Below are positions 7,428-15,767 of a stretch of DNA of 40,035 nucleotides, in pieces; within the stretch, counting starts at the first letter, position 1; every line of letters starts with the position of its first letter. The translations under genes were made by a program, and so were the position numbers. Source of the stretch: an uncultured Desulfobacca sp. (lineage in GTDB: Bacteria; Desulfobacterota; Desulfobaccia; Desulfobaccales; Desulfobaccaceae); NCBI GenBank assembly GCA_937958145.1, contig CALGOE010000179.1, positions 1-40,035 on the forward strand. The letters run 5' to 3'. Below the pieces are notes generated by a model. The model made no database searches and was not told the origin of the DNA. It saw only the letters and a program-made list of their open reading frames with translations.

Positions 7428-8168
7428 TTATGGTTTTTTGTAAAACAGCGTGGCGGCATGGCGCCGGCGGCCGCTGCGGCCCAACCCGCAGCGGGTGAGG
7501 GAGATGGCCAATCGGTGTGGATAGCGCGGCCAATCCTGCGGATCGCCTGTGCAGCCGCCGCCATCTTCTCCCACCACCAAAACAAACCGCACCCCTGGAC
7601 CGGCCAACAGCGGTCCGATGGATTGGCCCGGCGGCGGCCAGGCATACAGCACCAGGTCGGGTTGAAAGGAGCTGATGGCTGCCAACGCGGTGCCCGTCGT
7701 CACCACCGGGTGTCTGGCGCAGGGGCTGACAAATTCTCCCTGGCCGGCGTCCACGGCTTCAAACCTTACTCCCTGGCGGGGTAAGAGGGCAGCCAGGGCT
7801 GCGGCTAAATAGCCCCGGCCGGCTCCCGCCTCCAGCACCCGCCGGATTTTCAGGAGTCGGACAAAACGGCAGAACCGCAGCACCCATTCCCGGGAGGGAA
7901 AGAAATAAATCCCTGTTTCCTGGGACAGGGCGGCCAGAATTGTCTCCTCTTGGTTCGGCGGCACCAACTGTGACCAGGCCGCGTCGGTGAGCAGCACCTG
8001 CATGGGGTCTTCGTGAGGTTCGGGCAGACGCACAATGGCCCGCGCCATCTCGGCAAACCGCTGCCGCTGCCGCCAGGTGGCCTGGGGAGAACAACCCGCG
8101 GTCAGAAGTTCGGTTTGCCAGGGAGACAAGAGGATGTCACCGGTTTGCTCGGGAGGGTGCGTTTCCAT
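7428..8168 (-). CDS. SAM-dependent methyltransferase-like protein
   Basis: 246 residues, starting 17 nt after the HdrA stop. Residues 111-122 (VLEAGAGRGYLA) form a glycine-rich motif I of a class I methyltransferase, followed by a FEAVDAG acidic turn and DLVLYAWPPPGQSIGPLL, where the usual NPPY is replaced by YAWPPP. The C-terminus ends in RSGRRRHAATLFYKKP. The N-terminal 90 residues are helical and unassigned. The substrate is unknown. Position between the HdrA and ferredoxin genes suggests service to that module, or simple hitch-hiking with prmA; the sequence does not decide. Confidence 0.7.
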   Translation of the reverse strand: METHPPEQTGDILLSPWQTELLTAGCSPQATWRQRQRFAEMARAIVRLPEPHEDPMQVLLTDAAWSQLVPPNQEETILAALSQETGIYFFPSREWVLRFCRFVRLLKIRRVLEAGAGRGYLAAALAALLPRQGVRFEAVDAGQGEFVSPCARHPVVTTGTALAAISSFQPDLVLYAWPPPGQSIGPLLAGPGVRFVLVVGEDGGGCTGDPQDWPRYPHRLAISLTRCGLGRSGRRRHAATLFYKKP

Positions 8169-8185
8169 GAATGCCGCTCTTGGCC

Positions 8186-9892
8186 TTATCCCGGTTTGAG
8201 GGCCGGGTTGGGGTCGGGGGAGGGGGCCAGGTGCTCTTCTGTTGCCGCTCTACCCTCGCTTTCTGTCAGGCTCACGCCCTTTCCCGGCAGGCTGGCCAGG
8301 AGCCGCAGCACCCGGCCGGCGGCGCCGCTGGCCTGGCAGACCGTCTCGGATATATCCTGGGGGCCGACGCAGGTTCCCACCAGAAAGACCCCGGGCCGGC
8401 TCGACTCCACCGGATGCAAGAGGGGATGTTGTCCCTGGAAAAAGCCGTGTTCATCCTGGACCGGCGTCCCGTCGGTAAAGGGCGGCGGCGTCGGCGGTCC
8501 GACCAGGCCCACGGCCAGCACCGCCAGGTCCACGGCCAAGGTCCGACGGCCGTGTTGGGGATCGTCGTAGCTGATCAACAGCCCGCCGCCGCCGTCCTCT
8601 GCCACGCGCCCGGGCAGGGCCTTGATGAACTGCACGCCGGCCTCCTGGGCCCGCTGGTAAAGCTCTTCAAAGCCCTTGCCCGGGGTCCGGATATCGTTAT
8701 AAAAAATCGTCACCGCCAGGTTCGGATCGTGCTCCAGGGCCACCATGGCTTCTTTGATGGAGGCGGTGCAGCAATAGCCGGAGCAATAGGGCAGGAAGCG
8801 CCGGTCCCGGGAACCCACGCATTGAATAAAGGCCAAACGCCGCACCGGGGCCGCAGTCGGCGTCACCAGCCGCCCCAGGGTCGGGCCGGAGGCGCTGAGC
8901 AGGCGTTCAAACTCCAGGTTGGTAAGCACCTGCGGCAGCCGGCCATAGCCGTAGATGCTCTTGATGGTCGGATCGAAGGGCTGGGCGCCGGTGGCCACGA
9001 CCACGGCGCTGACCTGCAGGTGGCGGGTCCGGGGCGCATCGTCCAGATTGATGGCCTGCCGGCCGCAGACCTGGGCGCAGAGGCGGCAGTCGATACAATA
9101 CTCTTTTTCTATGGTGGACCGCAACGGCACTGCCTGGGCAAAGATGATACGGATGCATTTGCGGGGTTTCAGGCCCAGGTTCCAGCGGCTGGCCACGATC
9201 ACCGGGCAGACCTCGGCGCAGCTGCCGCAGCCCACACACTTGCTCATGTCCACGTAGCGGGGTTTCAGGGTAACGTCCACCCGGAAAGCCCCGGGCCTGC
9301 CGGACAGGCGCTCCACTTGGGCGTAGGTCAACAACTCGATGTGGGGATGGGTGGCCACCTCCACCAGTTTGGGTCCCAGGATACAGATGGAGCAGTCCAG
9401 GGTGGGAAAGGTCTTGTCCAATTTGGCCATGGTGCCGCCGATGGAGAGGGATTCATCCACTAGATAGACCTTGACCCCGGCCTTGGCCAGGTCCAGGGCG
9501 ACCTCGCAGCCTCCAACCCCGCCGCCGATGACCAGGACCGCGGGCGGCCCTGGCGGCAACGGCGCCGGCGGCTCTGTTCCGTGGACCGCGGCCAGGAGCA
9601 ATTCGCTGGCCGCCGCCACCGGATCCCGCCAGGCCCAAAGATCGACCACCGGCACATGCATGGCTGTCAGGAGTCGAAAGAACCGATGGCTCAACTCCGG
9701 CCCGCACGCGGCCAGGACAAAATCCTGGGGTGCCTTGGCCAGGATGTCCTGCAGCCTGGCCAACCCCGCCGGCGTGCAACAGGGCGCCAGGATCTCCGCA
9801 GACAGATCCTGGGCAGCCAGTTCAGCCAGGACCGCCGCCAGATCCACCTTGAGGTCAGGACAGTTGCAGAGGAGGAGCTTTTTCTTTGCCAT
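8186..9892 (-). CDS. hdrA: HdrA-like FAD and Fe-S flavoprotein
   Basis: 568 residues from the ATG at 9892; an upstream TTG at 9940 is less likely. It resembles heterodisulfide reductase subunit A. Seen: an N-terminal domain with CNCPD and PCC segments, FAD-binding VIGGGVGGCE at 121-130, HdrA signature TLDCSICILGPK at 164-175, a [4Fe-4S] motif Cys219/222/225/229, a second at Cys266/269/272/276, and C-x11-C-x3-CC at Cys358/370/374/375, the ligand set of the unusual HdrA cluster. No MvhD domain. HdrA uses flavin to split or merge electron pairs between ferredoxin and higher-potential carriers. It lies 73 nt downstream of a second, MvhD-fused HdrA. No HdrB or HdrC is nearby. Confidence 0.88.
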   Translation of the reverse strand: MAKKKLLLCNCPDLKVDLAAVLAELAAQDLSAEILAPCCTPAGLARLQDILAKAPQDFVLAACGPELSHRFFRLLTAMHVPVVDLWAWRDPVAAASELLLAAVHGTEPPAPLPPGPPAVLVIGGGVGGCEVALDLAKAGVKVYLVDESLSIGGTMAKLDKTFPTLDCSICILGPKLVEVATHPHIELLTYAQVERLSGRPGAFRVDVTLKPRYVDMSKCVGCGSCAEVCPVIVASRWNLGLKPRKCIRIIFAQAVPLRSTIEKEYCIDCRLCAQVCGRQAINLDDAPRTRHLQVSAVVVATGAQPFDPTIKSIYGYGRLPQVLTNLEFERLLSASGPTLGRLVTPTAAPVRRLAFIQCVGSRDRRFLPYCSGYCCTASIKEAMVALEHDPNLAVTIFYNDIRTPGKGFEELYQRAQEAGVQFIKALPGRVAEDGGGGLLISYDDPQHGRRTLAVDLAVLAVGLVGPPTPPPFTDGTPVQDEHGFFQGQHPLLHPVESSRPGVFLVGTCVGPQDISETVCQASGAAGRVLRLLASLPGKGVSLTESEGRAATEEHLAPSPDPNPALKPG

Positions 9893-9965
9893 AGGTCTCT
9901 GGTGCAGGCCCTCTGTACCAAAACAGAGGGGCAGTGGCAATGAGGTTGAGGGGGAGACAAGAAAT

Positions 9966-12314
9966 TTATTCTTTTATCTCATCCCGATGGTCCATTTCCT
10001 GATACTCATTTGCAGCCTGCAGTTCTGCCAGTTTTGCGGTCAGCGCCACCATGAGCTGCTGGAAGGCCCGGCCTTCGGTGGCCGAGAGCCAGGCCATCTG
10101 CAGGCGTTCCGGGTTAAGGCCCTGTTTGGCCAGCTTGGCTTTGAGTTTTTCCATGCGGGCTTTGGCGTGGATGTTGCCGGAAAGATAATGGCAGTCGCTG
10201 GGGAGACGGCAGCCGCTGACCAGGACCAGGCCGGCGCCTTTGGCCAGGGCGTATTCCACCAGTTTGGGGTGGACCCGCCCGGCGCACATGGTGCGGATCA
10301 GCCGGACGTGGGGCGGGTATTGGAGCCGGGACACGCCGGCAAAATCCGCGCCGGCATAGGAACACCAGTTGCAGGCAAAGGCCAGGATTTTTTCCTGGGG
10401 GTTCTCGGCCAGGGCCGCATCGATTTGGGCCAACAGCATGTCATCGGTAAAGCCGTGGGCAATGACGGCGCCGGCCGGACAGGCCCCGGCGCAGACGCCG
10501 CAGCCTTTGCAGGCTGAAGTAATGACCTGGGCGATGGTCTTGTCATCGTGGGTCTGCAAGTCGATGGCCTGGAAAGGGCATTGTTTGAAGCAGCGTTGAC
10601 AGCCGGTGCATTTCTCCGGGTCGATTTCACAGACGATGCCGTCCAGGGTCAGGCTGTCATGGGCCAATAATCCCATGACCTTGGCGGCGGCGCCGCTGGC
10701 CTGGGCCATGGTGGCGGCCAGGTCCTTGGGGCCTTGACAGGCCCCGGCCAGGAAGACGCCGTCGAGGACCGTCTCCAGGGGCCGGAGCTTGGGGTGGGCC
10801 TCCAGAAAAAAGCCGTCTTCCCCCACGGGCAATTTCAAGGTCTCCTGGAGGGGCCGACCCTCGCCGGGGGTCAGACCCACCATCAGGATGGCCAACTCCA
10901 CCCTGTCTTCGCTGGGCACCCCGAGAAGCTCGTTGTCCGCCTCGATTGTGAGCCGGCCGGCTTCGGCCCGGATGTCCCGGACCGGTCCCCGCAGGAAGAG
11001 GATGCCGGCCTGCCGGGCCCTGGTATAAAGCTCCTCCCACTCCCGGCGCACGGTGCGGATATCCCGATAATAAATCCGGATACGGGCCTGGGGATAGCGG
11101 CTTTTCAGTTCCAGGGCCTGTTTCAGGGCGGTGGGACAGCAGACCCGGGAGCAGTAGCGGTTGCCTTCGGCCTCCCGGGAGCCGACGCAGAGAATGAAGG
11201 CAATATCCTGGGGGTTGGCGGTAGGGATGAGGGTCTGGGTTGGCTCTTTCTCCAGGGCGGCCAGTCTTGCCTCCAGCTCCACCGAAGTCAAAACTCCGGG
11301 CAGGCTGGCCCAGGCTGCATAGCGGCTGCCCGTGGGGTTGAAGGGCGTCAAGCCGGTGGCCACCACCAACGTGCCCACCTGGAAATGATACTGTTGCGGC
11401 TCAACTGTCAGGCGGATGGCCTGGTGCGGGCAGACCGGCACACAGGCCCCGCAGCCGGTGCAGCGGGCCCCGTCGATGATAAAGCCGCCGGGGAAAGCAG
11501 ATTCGGAGGGCAAATAGATGGCAGCCCGTCCCTCCTCCTGTTCCGGGCAGACTTCCTGGCAGCGGCCGCAGGCATCACAGGCCGCGCTCACCTGCCGGGG
11601 GAGTTGGCTCACTTCCACCTGATAGCTTCCCAAATGGCCGCGGATCGCCGTCACCTCGCTTGCCACCAGCAGGGTGATGCGGGGATGGAGACTGACCGCC
11701 GCCATCAAGGGATTGATCAGGGTAAAGGCCCTTTGGCCGTGGGGAAAGGTGCGGAACAGGGCATTGGCCCACCCCCCCAGGATGGGCTTTTTCTCGACCA
11801 GGATAACGTCATGACCGGCTTCGGCAATATCCAGGGCGGCCCGCAGCCCGGCCGGGCCACCGCCGATAACCAGGGCCCGTTTGGTCACCGGCACCTGCCG
11901 CTCAGAGAGCGGTTGGGCCAGGAGTACTTTGGCCACTCCCATGCCGATGAGGTCCAGGGCCTTGGCTGCCGCCGCCTGGGGATCCAGGGCGTGGACCCAG
12001 GAACACTGCTCCCGGATGTTCACTATCTCCAGAAAATATGGATTCAGGCCGGCTTCGGCCAACAGCCGCCGGAAAGTCAATTCGTGCATCTTGGGGGAGC
12101 AGGCGGCGATGACCACCCGATTGAGGCGGTTGGCGGTGATATCGTCGAGGATTTCTTTCTGGCCGGCCTCGGAACAACTATAGAGCTGGTGGCGGCTGAC
12201 GACCACCCCGGGCAGCTGCTGCCCCCGGGCCGCCAGGGTGCCCGGTCGGAGGACCCCGGCGATATTCAGACCACAGTGACAGATATAGAGGCCGAGGCGG
12301 CGTGAATCAGGCAT
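9966..12314 (-). CDS. HdrA-MvhD fusion protein
   Basis: 782 residues. Order: an N-terminal domain with CHCG, YSCSE and AACSPKMHE; FAD-binding VIGGGPAGLRAA at 149-160; cluster motifs at Cys246/249/252/256 and Cys285/288/291/295; the HdrA C-x11-C-x3-CC at Cys376/388/392/393; two more ferredoxin motifs at Cys569/572/575/579 and Cys602/605/608/612; then a C-terminal MvhD domain from about 642 with FACNWCSYAGAD, MCAGR and GCRLPSDCHYLSGN, whose cysteines 648, 651, 677, 702 and 708 would hold a [2Fe-2S] cluster. The DCSIC pair seen in the companion HdrA is replaced by QRAFT. MvhD normally links HdrA to a hydrogenase or formate dehydrogenase. QmoB has the same fusion, but no QmoC is here. Confidence 0.9.
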   Translation of the reverse strand: MPDSRRLGLYICHCGLNIAGVLRPGTLAARGQQLPGVVVSRHQLYSCSEAGQKEILDDITANRLNRVVIAACSPKMHELTFRRLLAEAGLNPYFLEIVNIREQCSWVHALDPQAAAAKALDLIGMGVAKVLLAQPLSERQVPVTKRALVIGGGPAGLRAALDIAEAGHDVILVEKKPILGGWANALFRTFPHGQRAFTLINPLMAAVSLHPRITLLVASEVTAIRGHLGSYQVEVSQLPRQVSAACDACGRCQEVCPEQEEGRAAIYLPSESAFPGGFIIDGARCTGCGACVPVCPHQAIRLTVEPQQYHFQVGTLVVATGLTPFNPTGSRYAAWASLPGVLTSVELEARLAALEKEPTQTLIPTANPQDIAFILCVGSREAEGNRYCSRVCCPTALKQALELKSRYPQARIRIYYRDIRTVRREWEELYTRARQAGILFLRGPVRDIRAEAGRLTIEADNELLGVPSEDRVELAILMVGLTPGEGRPLQETLKLPVGEDGFFLEAHPKLRPLETVLDGVFLAGACQGPKDLAATMAQASGAAAKVMGLLAHDSLTLDGIVCEIDPEKCTGCQRCFKQCPFQAIDLQTHDDKTIAQVITSACKGCGVCAGACPAGAVIAHGFTDDMLLAQIDAALAENPQEKILAFACNWCSYAGADFAGVSRLQYPPHVRLIRTMCAGRVHPKLVEYALAKGAGLVLVSGCRLPSDCHYLSGNIHAKARMEKLKAKLAKQGLNPERLQMAWLSATEGRAFQQLMVALTAKLAELQAANEYQEMDHRDEIKE

Positions 12315-12393
12315 GGGAAAGACGGTTTCCAGTCGGCACGGTCCGAGTTAAAGCGATCCTGAGCAAATCAGCCCCCCGGTATGAAGGTTTCCT

Positions 12394-13239
12394 CTAGCAG
12401 CCGCTCACTAACTTGCCCACGGCTGTGTCCCAGGCCTTAGAGTATTCCCCGGGGGCGGCCACTATTTCCTGCCGGACAAGGGTTATGGCCCCCTCCGGGC
12501 AGATGTTGCGGCAGACGCCGCAAAGGCTGCAGGTGTCGGCTTTCATCCGGACCCGCTCCCCTTCCCGGACGATGAGTTTAACGGGGCAGAGGTCAATGCA
12601 CTTGCGACAGTCCGGTGGGCAAAGGGTGTCGTGGATAAGCACCTGGCCGATAAATTTGGGCACGATTTGAATAGCCTGGGTGCGGCAGACCTGCAGACAT
12701 TGCTGGCAGCGCAGGCATTCGGCCGGGTTCGGGAAGACGTGGCTGCCGTCTGCGGCCAATTGCACCACCTGACGGGGGCAGGCATTGAGACAGAGCCGGC
12801 AGGATTTCGGGCACTCGGCCAGGGTATTGGCCACGAGCTGGCGTTCGCGGCGGCACCAATGGACCTCGCCCTCGGGCAGCGGCGGGCAGGGCTCCGGGCA
12901 TTTTTCGGCATCCAGGGTAATGGGCGGATAAAAGGGGGCTACGCCCCGGTTGTCGGCCAGAATGGCCTTGGGGCGGCCGTTATAAAGCAGGGTGACAGCC
13001 CCGGTGGGACAGAAATGGGAGCACACTTCACAAAGAACGCACAGCCGCGGCTCAATGGTGATGTCCAGGGTCGCCTCACCGGCCAACAGACGCACCGCCT
13101 GCCGCGGGCAGACCGTGGAGCAGATCTCGCACTTCAGACAGCGCCCTTTATCCAACACCAGGCTGACCTGGTCCGCATACATGACCAGGGATAATTCCAG
13201 CCGCTGCGTTGTTTCCCGTTTCCTGATGGCCCCAAACAT
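12394..13239 (-). CDS. Polyferredoxin with six [4Fe-4S] motifs
   Basis: 281 residues from the ATG at 13239 (GGGAA just upstream; a GTG at 13248 is the alternative). Six four-cysteine motifs are visible: 34/37/40/44, 67/70/73/77, 143/147/150/154, 175/178/181/185, 207/211/214/218 and 237/240/243/247. Motifs three and five have a Cys-x3-Cys spacing (CPKSC, CPPDC). Additional cysteines at 114, 118 and 129 are unassigned. No signal peptide or membrane helix. Polyferredoxins such as MvhB wire many clusters into an electron relay or store. As the first gene of the Hdr cluster, behind its own promoter, it probably serves the two HdrA proteins downstream. Confidence 0.88.
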   Translation of the reverse strand: MFGAIRKRETTQRLELSLVMYADQVSLVLDKGRCLKCEICSTVCPRQAVRLLAGEATLDITIEPRLCVLCEVCSHFCPTGAVTLLYNGRPKAILADNRGVAPFYPPITLDAEKCPEPCPPLPEGEVHWCRRERQLVANTLAECPKSCRLCLNACPRQVVQLAADGSHVFPNPAECLRCQQCLQVCRTQAIQIVPKFIGQVLIHDTLCPPDCRKCIDLCPVKLIVREGERVRMKADTCSLCGVCRNICPEGAITLVRQEIVAAPGEYSKAWDTAVGKLVSGC

Positions 13240-13282
13240 GATTCCCACGCTGCCGCCACGTCGCCGTGGAGGCTATAATTTC

Positions 13283-13311
13283 ACTATATCACCAGCGGTC
13301 GGATCGGGCAA
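13283..13311 (-). promoter_or_regulatory. Sigma-70-type promoter of the polyferredoxin-Hdr cluster
   Basis: On the minus strand TTGCCC (13306-13311) is followed after 17 nt by TATAGT (13283-13288), matching the consensus at 4 and 5 of 6 positions. It is 44 nt upstream of the polyferredoxin start and lies in the only clear gap between the cyclase and the Hdr genes, so the cluster can be transcribed on its own. Confidence 0.55.
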
Positions 13312-13362
13312 GGACCGATGACAGGCCGGACAGCGCCGCCGCCCCCCGGCTGCGGCAGTCCC

Positions 13363-14013
13363 TCAGGTTGACTGATAGAGCTTGATCCGGTTCCGCCCTT
13401 TTTTTTTGGCCGCCAGCAGGGCATCGTCGGCATACTGGACAATGCGGTCAGGGTTGTCAACGGCGCCGACCTCGGCGCCGTTCAGGTGGGCCACGCCGAT
13501 GCTCACCGTGACCCGAATGGACTGCCCTTTGGCGCTCACCGTCTCGTGGTTCTGGATCATCTCCCGGACCCGTTCGGCAATGGCGAACGCGCCGTGGGCA
13601 TCGGTTTCCGGTAACAGGACAATCATTTCCTCGCCGCCATAGCGGCCGGCCAGGTCGCTCTGGCGGCACTGGGTCTTGAGAATATGAGCAATTTCCTTTA
13701 GGACTTGATCCCCGGCGAGATGACCATAGGTATCGTTCACCTGCTTGAAATGGTCCAGGTCCAAAATCAAGCAACTCAAAGGCCGTTGGTAGCGTTTGGC
13801 CCGCTCCAGTTCCTGTTGAAAACGCACGAAGAAATAACGCCGGTTATACAGTTGGGTCAGATCATCGATGGTGGCCAGGGCTATTAACTTCTGTTGGGCC
13901 TCTTTGACCTTCCGCAGCAGCCGGTTGATAAAACAGTAGGCCACCCCGGCCAGGAGAATGAGCAGGGCCAGAATGAGAACGATCAGGTTGCAAGCCGTTG
14001 TCGAGAGATTCAT
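13363..14013 (-). CDS. Membrane-anchored diguanylate cyclase (GGDEF)
   Basis: 216 residues from the ATG at 14013. One membrane helix (about residues 7-30) is followed by a short coiled linker and a GGDEF domain: DDLTQLYNRRYF, LDLDHFKQVNDTYGH, RYGGEEM at 124-130 and SIGVA. It makes c-di-GMP from two GTP. The signature reads GGEEM rather than GGEEF, a mild variation that leaves the two acidic residues intact. The inhibitory I-site RxxD (Arg117-Asp120) stands five residues before it, so product feedback is likely. There is no sensory domain beyond the helix. The frame remains open upstream to 14319 but the ATG there has no ribosome binding site. Confidence 0.85.
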   Translation of the reverse strand: MNLSTTACNLIVLILALLILLAGVAYCFINRLLRKVKEAQQKLIALATIDDLTQLYNRRYFFVRFQQELERAKRYQRPLSCLILDLDHFKQVNDTYGHLAGDQVLKEIAHILKTQCRQSDLAGRYGGEEMIVLLPETDAHGAFAIAERVREMIQNHETVSAKGQSIRVTVSIGVAHLNGAEVGAVDNPDRIVQYADDALLAAKKKGRNRIKLYQST

Positions 14014-14437
14014 GGCAATTTCTGACCTTCCGGCCCCGCTCCCGGGCCAGGTTGGGGGGCTGGGCCGCCATCGCCCCGAAAGCACTTTCTCCCAATGCCG
14101 GATGGTCTCCCGGACATCAACGCCGTCCAATAACGAGGCGACAAAAGGCTGCACCCGCCGGTTCTGTCCCGATAACAGATTCTTGGCCTTCTGCTCAACA
14201 AAGCCGCCGAACCCTGCCACCACCAGATCTTCCGGGGGGTGGGAGCAGAGACTCTCCCCCTGCCGGGTCTGACGCCATTGCCCCGGCTGCCGTTCCCGGG
14301 GACGGCGCCGGCCCGGCATGGGCAGGAGGTTTTATGTCTAAAGGCAACGCCGTTGGCAGAGCTGGGCGGTTGCACCTTGATGATGCCAGGAAGCCGGGGA
14401 GAGGCTTTGCCGAACCAGCCAAGCCCTTGCTCTAACC
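14014..14437 (-). other. Stretch without a clear gene; open frame continuous with the cyclase
   Basis: About 420 nt between the alcohol dehydrogenase and the cyclase. The cyclase frame is open upstream to 14319 and part of it reads protein-like (VEQKAKNLLSGQNRR, then LLDGVDVRETIRHWEKVL), while the stretch next to the cyclase ATG is proline-, glycine- and arginine-rich. It could be a decayed gene end or a longer cyclase N-terminus from a non-ATG start. I see no RNA gene or repeat in it. Confidence 0.3.
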
Positions 14438-15442
14438 TCAAATCGGCATCGCCAGGACGGCGGCGCCATTGATTTTTCCGGCCTTGAGGAGCTGCAAGGC
14501 GGTATTGGCCTCTGCCAGGGGGAACTCCTGGATTTCCGTGCGCAAGGGGATCTGCGCGGCCAAAGCCAATAATTCTTCCCCATCCCGGCGGGTGCTGGCC
14601 GTCACCGAGCGCACGTTTTTTTCATAATACAGGTGCTTGTCATAATCCAGGGGTGGAATCTGGGACATGTGGATGCCGGCCAGGGCCAAAGTCCCGCCCT
14701 TGTCCAGGACCCGCAGGGCTTCGGGCACCAGCTGCCCGGCCGGGGCAAAGATGATGGCGCTGTCCAGGGGCGCCGGCGGGGTGTCCTGGGCCTGACCGAC
14801 CCAGGCCGCTCCCAACTGTCGGGCCAACTCCTGGTGGCCGGGACTGCGGGTAAAGACATATACTTCGCATTGCCAGTGGCGGGCGATCTGGATGGCCAGA
14901 TGGGCCGAGCCGCCGAAACCATAGAGACCCAGACGGCCGCCCGGCTTGATGTCGCTGCGTTTCAGGGCCCGGTAGCCGATAATGCCGGCACAGAGCAGGG
15001 GCGCGGCGTTGGCGGCCGGGAAATCCTCCGGCAGGCGATAGGCAAAGGCGGCGGGCGCCACCATGAGCTGGGCATAGCCGCCATCCAGATGAAAACCGGT
15101 AAACTGCGCCCGCTCGCACAGGTTCTCCAAGTCCCGGCGGCAGAAGCGGCACTCTCCGCAGGCCCAACGCAGCCAGGCCAACCCCACCCGGTCGCCTACC
15201 TGGAAACGGTCGGTGCGGGGGCCCAGCTCCATAACCTGGCCCACCACCTGATGCCCTGGAATCAGGGGAAGCCGGGCCAACGGCAGTTCCCCCTCAACGA
15301 TATGCAGATCGGTATGGCAGACGCCGCAATACTGGACTCTGACCACCATCTCCCCCGGACCCGGCAACGGCGGCGGTAACTCCTGCAACAGGAGAGGGTT
15401 GGTGGTGATGGGACCGGGAAACTCCAAAACCATGGCTTGCAT
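14438..15442 (-). CDS. Zinc-dependent alcohol dehydrogenase
   Basis: 334 residues, medium-chain dehydrogenase/reductase family. The ATG at 15442 has AAGGA 7 nt upstream. Catalytic zinc ligands are in YCGVCHTDLHIVEGE (Cys and His) and GHQVVGQV; the structural zinc site is ACGECRFCRRDLENLC. The NAD(P)-binding turn reads LYGFGGSAHLAIQIA. Family members interconvert alcohols and aldehydes with NAD(P)H. The substrate cannot be told. It is separated from the cyclase gene by about 420 nt and is first in the minus-strand block, next to the miniature repeat element, which ends up in its upstream region. Confidence 0.9.
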   Translation of the reverse strand: MQAMVLEFPGPITTNPLLLQELPPPLPGPGEMVVRVQYCGVCHTDLHIVEGELPLARLPLIPGHQVVGQVMELGPRTDRFQVGDRVGLAWLRWACGECRFCRRDLENLCERAQFTGFHLDGGYAQLMVAPAAFAYRLPEDFPAANAAPLLCAGIIGYRALKRSDIKPGGRLGLYGFGGSAHLAIQIARHWQCEVYVFTRSPGHQELARQLGAAWVGQAQDTPPAPLDSAIIFAPAGQLVPEALRVLDKGGTLALAGIHMSQIPPLDYDKHLYYEKNVRSVTASTRRDGEELLALAAQIPLRTEIQEFPLAEANTALQLLKAGKINGAAVLAMPI

Positions 15443-15484
15443 CGCTTTATCCTTGCCTGTAAGATGAAGATGCGAATCACTATC

Positions 15485-15620
15485 TAGTGCTCATCCGAAA
15501 AGTCCAAAAATACAGGGTAGCCTTGGGAGGGGCGAGTCTCAGACCCGCCCCTATCAAAAGACTTTTGCCTCAGTGGCCTCGCCTTCCATGAACCACGTGT
15601 ACGTTTCCGGATGGGCACTA
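15485..15620. mobile_element. Miniature inverted-repeat (MITE-like) element, 136 bp
   Basis: Ends TAGTGCTCATCCGAAAA (15485-15501) and, complemented, TAGTGCCCATCCGGAAA (15604-15620) match at 15 of 17 positions. A central imperfect palindrome (15528-15552) has arms AGGGGCGAGTCT and AGACCCGCCCCT. The heptamer CACTATC is found directly left of the element (15478-15484) and across its right end (15616-15622). No protein is encoded. It sits in the 325-nt gap between the divergent alcohol dehydrogenase and prenyltransferase genes. Related ends occur at 3466-3483 and 3828-3845. Confidence 0.55.
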
Positions 15621-15767
15621 TCTTTGTATCATATCGTGCCGCTGAGGTCACGTAGAAGTGCCGGTCCAGACCATGGGGAGCGGCCAGGCAGAGGACGATC
15701 AGGCATTTAAGTCGCAATCTGCAAAAAAAGACGGCACGACCATACACTTTAGGCAAAAGGAGGGAGT

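Noticed and set aside
8171..9463. A 430-codon plus-strand frame opposite hdrA
   Set aside because: Same reason: antisense shadow of hdrA, with low-complexity Gly/Gln/Arg-rich translation.
10734..12305. A 523-codon plus-strand frame opposite the HdrA-MvhD gene
   Set aside because: It is the GC-rich shadow of a gene with clear Fe-S and FAD motifs on the minus strand; its translation has no recognisable domain and lacks a ribosome binding site.
8186..12314. QmoA-QmoB identity for the two HdrA genes
   Set aside because: QmoA is shorter and QmoC, the membrane quinone-interacting subunit, is absent; no aprBA genes are nearby. The general HdrA assignment is safer.
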